Assembly (NCBI GenBank): GCA_025757985.1
Contig: CP107210.1
Span: 1,922,001 to 1,986,000, forward strand
Length of the DNA: 64,000 bases
From: Oscillospiraceae bacterium
GTDB taxonomy: Bacteria; Bacillota; Clostridia; Oscillospirales; Ruminococcaceae
Direction: 5' to 3'
Shown: in pieces, positions 44,581-51,600 of the stretch
Layout: the number at the start of each line of letters is the position of its first letter
Position numbering within the stretch: position 1 is the first letter of the stretch
Notes under the pieces: model-generated
Seen by the model: the letters and a program-made list of their open reading frames with translations, nothing else
Told to the model about the DNA's origin: nothing
Database searches by the model: none
Translations under genes and position numbers: made by a program

Positions 44581-44707
44581 CAACGGGTTTCTCAGATGTC
44601 GCAAGGATGCGGACAAGATAAAGCCGAAAAGACTCCTCCAGCAACTCAGCGAGACTCTTTTCGGCTTCGGTATATATGCAGTGCACAACAGGCAAGGTTT
44701 GCTTCAT
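44576..44707 (-). CDS. 43-residue ORF upstream of the recombinase
   Basis: An ORF starting MKQTLPVVHCIYTEAE with a strong AAAGGAGG ribosome site. The middle, SLAELLEESFRLYLVR, is amphipathic. Small proteins of this plan (TE..ptl...SFR.FL.R) commonly precede serine recombinase genes in Clostridia elements, from memory. The coding sequence contains a 12-base-pair hairpin (44621-44667). The function is unknown. Confidence 0.55.
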   Translation of the reverse strand: MKQTLPVVHCIYTEAEKSLAELLEESFRLYLVRILATSEKPVV

Positions 44708-44712
44708 ACATT

Positions 44713-44838
44713 CTACCTCCTTTGTTCATCGTATGTAAAGGGGCAAATTTTCTTGCCTGTCCATGTTGTGAAATTGATCCATTCCGTGACAGGAATGGAA
44801 TTGTCTATGGGAAACTCGAAATTGTCCTTGGATTCCAT
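44713..44838 (-). CDS. 41-residue ORF in the integrated element
   Basis: An ORF starting MESKDNFEFPIDNS and ending CPFTYDEQRR, preceded by AAAGAGG. It ends six bases before the next small ORF, so the two would be co-translated. No family was recognised with confidence. Confidence 0.45.
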   Translation of the reverse strand: MESKDNFEFPIDNSIPVTEWINFTTWTGKKICPFTYDEQRR

Positions 44839-44892
44839 GTATGATTCCTCTTTCTTTCGTTATTTGAAATATGATTTGATTCCACAAGCATA

Positions 44893-45234
44893 GCGGCCAC
44901 CAGCCGAAGCCGGTGACCGCCATAATCTGAAATCAAAGTTTATATCCTATTCGACACTACTTCCCGGATATAAGGGCGAACCCCCGGCCCGGCTGCTGGA
45001 AACAGCTCCCGCTTCCTGTACCACATTGTTGGCAGTGCCGCCGACGCCTTGAGAGCATCGCCACGGTGCGTATCATGATTGCTGACCCTTCGCTTGAGGT
45101 ATGTGTTCCACGCCACCTCTCCCGCCTCTGGGGGCGCTCCGCTGCTGTTATGCAGCCTCATCGCGTCAGAGCCAGGACGCACCTGCCGTCGCTCCTTGGG
45201 TTGCGGCAAGGTCAGTTGTATGTAGCCGGTGATT
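44893..45234 (-). ncRNA. Structured RNA, possibly HEARO / omega-RNA-like
   Basis: A GC-rich stretch without a credible gene that folds on the minus strand into many local helices. These include CCTTGCCGC with GCGACGGCAGG (45211-45182), GCGTC with GACGC, GCTG-CATAA-CAGC (45156-45144), and TTATATCC with GGATATAA (44973-44940). A UUCG-capped hairpin of 12 pairs (44920-44893) closes the 3' end. The run ATGAGGCTGCATAACAGC (45161-45144) recalls the conserved core of HEARO RNAs, the guide scaffolds of IscB nucleases. That likeness is from memory. No IscB/IsrB ORF follows it, so it would be a stand-alone copy or remnant. Confidence 0.42.
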
Positions 45235-45462
45235 CGGATATTCGGTTGCCAAGGTACATAAGGGGAAAGAGGGCTTTTTGTCCCTCTATACTATAAAGAT
45301 GCAGGTTAGCCTTATTTTGTTGATGAGAAAATCAAAAATAGCAAAATGCACAAATGTGGTCGATAGATTTGCACACTTTTACCAAAAAAGCAGCACACAC
45401 GAAAGGTGTCAATTCAAAATGTAAGTATAACAGACACATAGAATATCTCGCTCTGGTAGGGA

Positions 45463-45515
45463 TAAAAAACAGCACGAGCGTCTACCCTCAAACGGCAGAC
45501 GCTCGTGCTGTTTAT
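45463..45515 (-). terminator. Terminator of the mobile-element operon
   Basis: AACAGCACGAGCGTCT pairs with AGACGCTCGTGCTGTT over a 13-base loop. On the minus strand it is followed by TTTTTTATC. The region 45241-45462 shows no gene. Confidence 0.85.
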
Positions 45516-45554
45516 GCTATGTGGTTTTAACCGCCATCAAGCACGATTCGCTGA

Positions 45555-45758
45555 TCAAGGCTTATTGATGGGGAACTTTGAAATTGCCTGAATGAACGCC
45601 ATAACGATAACATCATGCAGATCCTCATCTTTGCGGCCTGCACTGCGGCTCGCTTTCTCTATCATGGGACGAAAAAGGTCAAACATTTCCATCAAGGCTT
45701 TTTCATCACCATTTTTAGCGTTAATCAACAGTTCGCGAAAAGAAATCATATCAATCAT
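45555..45758 (-). CDS. Tn916-type helix-turn-helix protein
   Basis: A 67-residue protein (MIDMISFRELLINAKNGDEKALMEMF at the start) of the conjugative-transposon helix-turn-helix family, resembling sigma region 2. It overlaps the upstream sigma-like gene by eight bases. In Tn916-type elements this pair controls transfer functions. Confidence 0.75.
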   Translation of the reverse strand: MIDMISFRELLINAKNGDEKALMEMFDLFRPMIEKASRSAGRKDEDLHDVIVMAFIQAISKFPINKP

Positions 45759-46176
45759 CCTCCAGCATTTCTTTCTTCAGCTTATCGAGAGCGTTCTTCT
45801 TGTGAGACCGAATTGTAGAGCTGGTGACCCCCAACTTCCGGGCAGCCTGCGCGGGGGTAAGTTCGTCCTTATAGAGCAGCTTGATGACCACGCGCTCCGG
45901 CTCCGACAGAACGAAAAGGCTCTTGCGGAGCTTTTCCCGTAACCATTTTTCGCCAAGTATCTCCTCCACCGTGAAGGGGCTGCCCTGACAGCGTTTCTTA
46001 TCCGCCGCAGAGAGATCTTCATAGAGATGCTCATGATCCAAAATGGGTTTAATTTTTCTAAAATACTCCGCCCTTTTGTTAGCCAAGGTGCGCTTAGCGT
46101 ATACTGAAAATCGCACAAGTAGCTCGGCATCTTCTTCGGTAAGTACATACTTACCGCTAGCATTCTTTTCAATCAT
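45751..46176 (-). CDS. Sigma-70 region 4-type regulator of a conjugative element
   Basis: A 141-residue protein with a C-terminal region-4 helix-turn-helix: LSEPERVVIKLLYKDELTPAQAARKLGVTSSTIRSHKKNALDKLKK. The N-terminal half is unlike housekeeping sigma factors. It resembles the sigma-like products of Tn916-family elements. AGGAGG precedes the start. It forms an operon with the small HTH gene that follows. Confidence 0.78.
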   Translation of the reverse strand: MIEKNASGKYVLTEEDAELLVRFSVYAKRTLANKRAEYFRKIKPILDHEHLYEDLSAADKKRCQGSPFTVEEILGEKWLREKLRKSLFVLSEPERVVIKLLYKDELTPAQAARKLGVTSSTIRSHKKNALDKLKKEMLEDD

Positions 46177-46301
46177 TGTAAACCTCCTAGATTTTGAGTT
46201 TCATAGAATAAAGCTCAAAACCAGGAGGCCCACGAATGCAGTTGGGTGGTAAGGTGCCGGCGAAAGAAACCAAAAAATATGCCAGATCTCGATACGCTAT
46301 T

Positions 46302-47954
46302 TTAATTTGGTGACACCATATCCAATGGATTCACCCTGATCCCGCCCTGCATCACCTCAAAATGCAGATGGTTGCCAGTGCTGTCGCCCGTGCTGCCTAC
46401 ATACCCGATCACTTGACCAGCCGTCACGGTTTCGCCCGCCGTGACGGCTGTTGCTGTCATGTGGGCGTACCGCGTGGACAAACCCGCGCCGTTATCCAGC
46501 AGCACCTGATTGCCATAGCTGTCGTTCCAGCCGCTGACCAGCACTGTGCCGCTGTGGGCAGCCAAGATGGGCGTACCCTCCGGCGCGGGAATGTCCGTGC
46601 CGCGATGCCCGGTATTGCCGAAGGCGTCCACTTCCCCGAAGTGGCAGGATATATAGGTGTGACCCGGCAGCGGCCATTGCAGGGTGCCGTCACCGACCGT
46701 GTCGCCGACACCGCCGCACAATGCCAACAGATAAGGGCGCAGTTCGTCCGACAGCAGCTCGTCAAGAATGTCGCGCTGGTCTTGCGTGAAATTGTATTCC
46801 TCGGCCAGCTCGGCTACACTTTTGCTGCTGACCGTGATGTGCAGAATATGCTCTGTGACCGGCTCCGGGTCCGGTTCATCCTCAGTCGGCTCCGATGTGG
46901 TGGTTACAGTTTCGATTTCTGAATCAATTTGGTGCATGGACCAAAAGGTATTCTGGACCAGCAGCTTTTTGCCTTCATCGATGACAACCACGTCGCTGTC
47001 GGAATTCAGATTGGCGTGAACCGCAAAGACGGCCAGCACTTCGGGCCAGTAGCTTGCCCAAGTGTGACCGTCCTCGTAGTCATATTCGATGGTGGTTTCA
47101 CCGCACTCCGGGTGAGCGGCTACGATCTCGTTGATGGCCTCACCAAAGTCGGCGTTGGTTTCCGCAACGATTTCCTCAATGCGGATGCTGTTCGGGTCGC
47201 CGGATTCATCGGCAAACAAAATGCCCATCGGTGAGCCGATCACCGCCGCAGCTGCGCCTATGACCATCGCCAACACCAGTACCACGCCGCCGGATGCCAA
47301 GAGCGCCAGCAACGCCGCAACGGCGCGCTGCATGGTTTGCGCCAACAGCCTTTGGATCGCTGCCATAAGTATTTGAAACAGTCTGCCAATTTGTGTGGTG
47401 GCCGCCCGCTTTGGCGCGGCACCAGCATATTGGAACGCGGGGAGGCTGCTTACCGCGGTGGAAACAGCTTTATTTCCCGTCTCTTTCTGGAAATATCTGC
47501 GGACGGCATCTTGGATCAGAACCTGCCGCCTGAGCTTTTGGCAGGCAGATATCTGCGGCGTTTGCATAGGCATGGCAGCGAATGACACAGTGGTTTGCGA
47601 TGGGGTTGGTTTTGCTTTTTCGATTGCCAGCACACGAAAGCGCCCTCGCTTGAATGCCTCACGGCACACCTGCCCGGATGCAGCATCGGCGGCAAGGGTA
47701 TTCTGGGCGCGCTTTGCCTGCAAGGCGCGAAACTTGGTGTAGCTGATTCTGCGGCTTGTGTAGGCTGTGTTTTCGACAGCCCGATCCGCCTGATTGACAC
47801 CGCTTTGAATGGCGTTCTCATCGTTATCCGATAGCGATGCATCGCGCTGTGCGGCACTTTCCGCTTGCCGGGCGGTGCTGTCAATGCTGTGGCGTATCAC
47901 AGAATGAACCATGGCACGGCGGGCAAATTGAGTGCGGCGTTGGTTATCGTTCAT
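46302..47954 (-). CDS. M23 metallopeptidase of a conjugative element (CD1108-like)
   Basis: A 550-residue protein. The N-terminal part (RRTQFARRAMVHSVIRHSI... and Ala/Gln/Arg-rich helices) is typical of CD1108-family mobile-element proteins. One membrane helix lies near residues 210-240 (LLALLASGGVVLVLAMVIG). The C-terminal M23 domain has GHRGTDIPAPEG and the metal motif HLHFEV, with a closing GGIRVNPLDMV. It likely opens peptidoglycan for conjugation. The start overlaps the DUF3846 gene by 11 bases. Type IV secretion ATPases and relaxase genes expected beside it are absent. Confidence 0.82.
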   Translation of the reverse strand: MNDNQRRTQFARRAMVHSVIRHSIDSTARQAESAAQRDASLSDNDENAIQSGVNQADRAVENTAYTSRRISYTKFRALQAKRAQNTLAADAASGQVCREAFKRGRFRVLAIEKAKPTPSQTTVSFAAMPMQTPQISACQKLRRQVLIQDAVRRYFQKETGNKAVSTAVSSLPAFQYAGAAPKRAATTQIGRLFQILMAAIQRLLAQTMQRAVAALLALLASGGVVLVLAMVIGAAAAVIGSPMGILFADESGDPNSIRIEEIVAETNADFGEAINEIVAAHPECGETTIEYDYEDGHTWASYWPEVLAVFAVHANLNSDSDVVVIDEGKKLLVQNTFWSMHQIDSEIETVTTTSEPTEDEPDPEPVTEHILHITVSSKSVAELAEEYNFTQDQRDILDELLSDELRPYLLALCGGVGDTVGDGTLQWPLPGHTYISCHFGEVDAFGNTGHRGTDIPAPEGTPILAAHSGTVLVSGWNDSYGNQVLLDNGAGLSTRYAHMTATAVTAGETVTAGQVIGYVGSTGDSTGNHLHFEVMQGGIRVNPLDMVSPN

Positions 47955-48390
47955 TGTGGTTTCGGTGCTCCTTGTTGGCGTTATTTCTCATTTCGGTATC
48001 TCTCATTACGTGGGCGTATTGCTCCGGGGTTGTCTTCATGGGGATGATTCCCATGAAGGATGGCACAAACACAACCGGATCATGATAAAGCTGTTCATAG
48101 CGTTTCATCTGCTCATCGGTCAGGCTGGTAAAATCATCTTCCCCAAGGCCGCAGACAAAGAAATCCCCGGAAAGAACATCATAATCTTCCAGTGGGCGAT
48201 TCAGGGGCTTGTGTTTCACCTTTCCCTCGTCATCACAAACAACACAGGCGTTATCCTCCCAAGGGTACACGGCTTCAATATCGCCGCCGACAAGGGCCTG
48301 CATGGCCGCAAGGGTGTGCTCGATGACCCTTTCTTCCGGATACTTGCCCGGCTGAACATATAAAACGCGAATCTTGTTTTCGTTAGACAT
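47944..48390 (-). CDS. DUF3846 domain protein
   Basis: A 148-residue acidic protein (IRVLYVQPGKYPEERVIEHTLAAMQALVGGDIEAVYPW) of the DUF3846 type common on Firmicutes mobile elements, usually close to transfer genes. The start follows AAAAAAGGAG. A terminator-like hairpin directly upstream (48421-48445) marks the end of a transcript whose gene is no longer present. The function is unknown. Confidence 0.78.
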   Translation of the reverse strand: MSNENKIRVLYVQPGKYPEERVIEHTLAAMQALVGGDIEAVYPWEDNACVVCDDEGKVKHKPLNRPLEDYDVLSGDFFVCGLGEDDFTSLTDEQMKRYEQLYHDPVVFVPSFMGIIPMKTTPEQYAHVMRDTEMRNNANKEHRNHNER

Positions 48391-48404
48391 GGTAAAACTC
48401 CTTT

Positions 48405-48445
48405 TTTGATAATAAAAATACCGCTGTATCGGGTGGATACAGCGG
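48405..48445 (-). terminator. Orphan terminator upstream of DUF3846
   Basis: CCGCTGTATC pairs with GATACAGCGG over five bases. On the minus strand it is followed by TATTTTTATTATC. No gene precedes it before the beta-helix gene, so the element appears truncated here. The stretch 48446-48634 shows nothing else recognisable. Confidence 0.65.
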
Positions 48446-48634
48446 ATGCGACATATTATGCAGACGCCCCTACATTGTGTGAACGACTGATTTCAAAACA
48501 AACGATTTTACGATTTTAATCTGGATTTCTTGCGGATGCCGCCTGCGGGCAGTATAACAAGGATAACGCTGTGCGTGATACTGTCTAATAAGTAGGGTGC
48601 AGTTCCATATTAGGCGGGTACTTTTTGCTATGGA

Positions 48635-51600
48635 TTATTTACGCTTTCTTACACTGTAAACAATCGGCACAGCGATTCCTGTCAGTACAATGATGACAAT
48701 TACCGGCACCACCGGAAAGTTTCCACCGGCCTGGGCGGGGGCGTTGGTTTCTTTTTCAGGCTTCAGCATTTCAATGACAAGGCTGTCCTTCTCAATCTCG
48801 TTTTTGCCCTCTGCATCGGAGTAATACTTGCCGCACTCAGAGCAGACATAGTACTCGATGTTACCCTCGGAGGTGGCAGTTGCTTCCTTAGCAGGCACAT
48901 AGGTCAGCTTGTGACCCAGCGCAGCCGCTTCACGGGTCTCGGTCACATCGCAGGTACAGCTTCTTGTCTCGACGCCTGCCTCTGTGCAGGTGGGAGCTTT
49001 GGTCTGTTTCCATTCACCGAAATGATGACCGGTCGCTTTCAGGGTTACGCGCTCCAAGGTGGTCTTCGTTGTACCATTTTCGTCGGCAAAGCGATTCTTA
49101 CACTGGCTGCAAGTCCAGTATTCCTCGTTGCCGTCCGCAGTGCAGGTCTCCGCCTTCCCGGAGATATAGGTCAGCTTGTGAGCCAGTACTGCAACTTCAC
49201 GGGTCTCGGTCACACCGCAGGCACAGCTTCTTGTCTCCGTGCCTACCTCCGTGCAGGTGGGCGCCTTGGTCTGTGTCCAGTCACCGAAGTGGTGACCAAG
49301 TGCCAAAATCGAACGACCCTCGGTCACACCGCAGGCACAGCTTCTTGTCTCCGTGCCTACCTCCGTGCAGGTGGGCGCCTTGGTCTGTGCCCAGTCACCG
49401 AAGTGGTGACCAAGTGCCAAAATCGAACGACCCTCGGTCACACCGCAGGCACAGCTTCTTGTCTCCGTGCCTACCTCCGTGCAGGTGGGCGCCTTGGTCT
49501 GTGTCCAGTCACCGAAGTGGTGACCGGTTGCTTTCAGGGTTACCTGCTCCAAGGTGGTCACCGTGGTGCTCTTTTCATCTGCAAAGAGCTTCTCACACTG
49601 ACTGCAAGACCAGTATGCAACGTTGCCGTCCGCAGTGCAGGTCGCTGCCTTCCCGGGGATATGGGTCAGCTTGTGACCCAGTGCTGCCACTTCACGGGTC
49701 TCGGTGTAACCGCAGGTGGCGCAGCTTCTTGCCTCCTCGCCCGCTTCCGTGCAGGTGGGAGCCTTGGTCTGTGTCCAGTCACCGAAGCTGTGGTCAAGTG
49801 CCGGTATCTCACGGGTCTCGGTGTAACCGCAGGTGGCGCAGGTTCTTTCCTCCTCGCCTGCCTCCGTGCTGGTGGGAGCCTTGGTCTGTGTCCATTCGCC
49901 GAAGCTGTGGTCCAGTGCTGCCACTTCACGGGTCTCGATCTCACCGCAGGCACAGCTTCTTGTCTCCTCGCCTGCTTCCGTGCAGGTAGGCGCCTTGGTC
50001 TGTTTCCATTCACCGAAGCTGTGACCGGTTGCTTTCAGGGTCACCTGCTCCAAGGTGGTCTCCGTGGTACACGTTTCATTTGCAAAGAGCTTCTTGCACT
50101 GGCTGCAAGTCCAGTATTCCTCGTTGCCGTCCGCGGTGCAAGTTGCTTCCTTAGCAGGTGCATGGGTCAGCGTATGACCGGTTGCTTTCAGGGTTACCTG
50201 CTCCAAGGTGGTTTCAGTGGTACTATTTTCGTCCGCAAACAGCTTCTTACAGCTGTTGCAAGTCCAGTACGCCTTGTTACCGTCCTCTGTGCACGTCGCC
50301 TTCTTCTCCTCGGTCTTGACAAGGTCATGGGTATGGGCAATCTGGTTGCCTACCGTCAGCTCCGCATCATCCACAAAGAAGTGACCGGCGGACTCCGTGG
50401 TGTTCTTATTGCCGATGATGAAGTCCAGCTTATTCATACCTGTATACTTCTCAAGCTGCTCCGGGGTCAGGGAAATCTCCAGCTGCACCCAGCCGTCTGC
50501 CTGCTTCACCTGCTTATAGGTAGGAACGATATTAGCACTATATGCGCCACCACGGGGGATCACAAAGATGCCCATTTCGTGGGTCGTGTCGTCTGCTGCC
50601 TTTACCCATGCCTTCATGGTGTAGTTCACATCGCACCGCAAGGGGGACTGATCGGCATTTTCCAGACGGTACTGCACACCCTTATGGGCATATCCCTTGC
50701 CATTGACTACAGGAATTGAGTCAGTGGTGGTGACATCTGCACCGAACACGCCGTTACGGGCAGCACCTTCGTTTACGCTCCATGCAATGCCTTCTCCCTC
50801 TGTTCCAGGATACTGGGACCATCCGGTCTTATCGCCAAGCTCAAAGCCGGGATTCGGCAGTTTTGTAGGATCTACAACGGTCACCTTGCAGGTTGCGGTC
50901 TTGCCGCCGTCCACAGAGGTGGCAGTGATGACTGCGCTGCCGGTATTCCGCGTGTAAACACGACCGTTTTCAACAAAAGCCACATTGGGATCGCTGCTGC
51001 TCCAGACAATTTCCTTATTGGTTGCCTGCTCAGGCAGCACCTTTGCGGAGATAGCAAAGCTATCCTGAAGGCTTACTGTCTTTTGGGTCGGGCTGATCTC
51101 CACGGATTCTACGGGGACGACCAAATCAGCGTGCACATGAACCGTGCATTCTGCCTTTACATGGGGATAGTCCTTAACGGAAACCGTAATCTTGGTGTCG
51201 CCGGCCCGCTTGCCGGTGACACGACCGTTTACAACGATTGCCACCTCATGCTCCTCTACCGTCCACTCCAGAGGCATATCCACATCGGGAATGGCATCCA
51301 GAAGCGCCTCCAGTTGCGTCTCGCCGTCGACCTCCAAAGTCAGCTCGGTCTTATCCAGTGTGAGCTTCTGGGGTACGGGATTGATGACCGGATCGCCGAT
51401 CTTGACCTCATCGAACATAAAGCCGCAGACATCTCCGGGGTTACCGGTCTCTTTCCAGTAATCGCCGATCTCCATTCTGATAGCTCCGGAAACCCCCTCG
51501 ATGGTATGAACCAGCTGACCATCGATATACATTTTGCAGTCGGTGCCACTGGTGTAATCCCACTTGAATTCATGCCAGCCCTCAGAGCGGGTTACATTGG

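Noticed and set aside
44940..45209. 89-residue ORF in the structured region
   Set aside because: Basic, low-complexity translation of a strongly folding GC-rich stretch with no ribosome site; treated as part of a non-coding RNA.
49207..49548. Tandem repeats considered as a CRISPR array
   Set aside because: Units are contiguous 114-bp coding repeats without variable spacers and stay in frame with the surface protein.
48911..50719. 602-residue repetitive ORF antisense to the beta-helix protein
   Set aside because: Repeats only mirror the tandem coding repeats of the opposite strand; no promoter or ribosome site.
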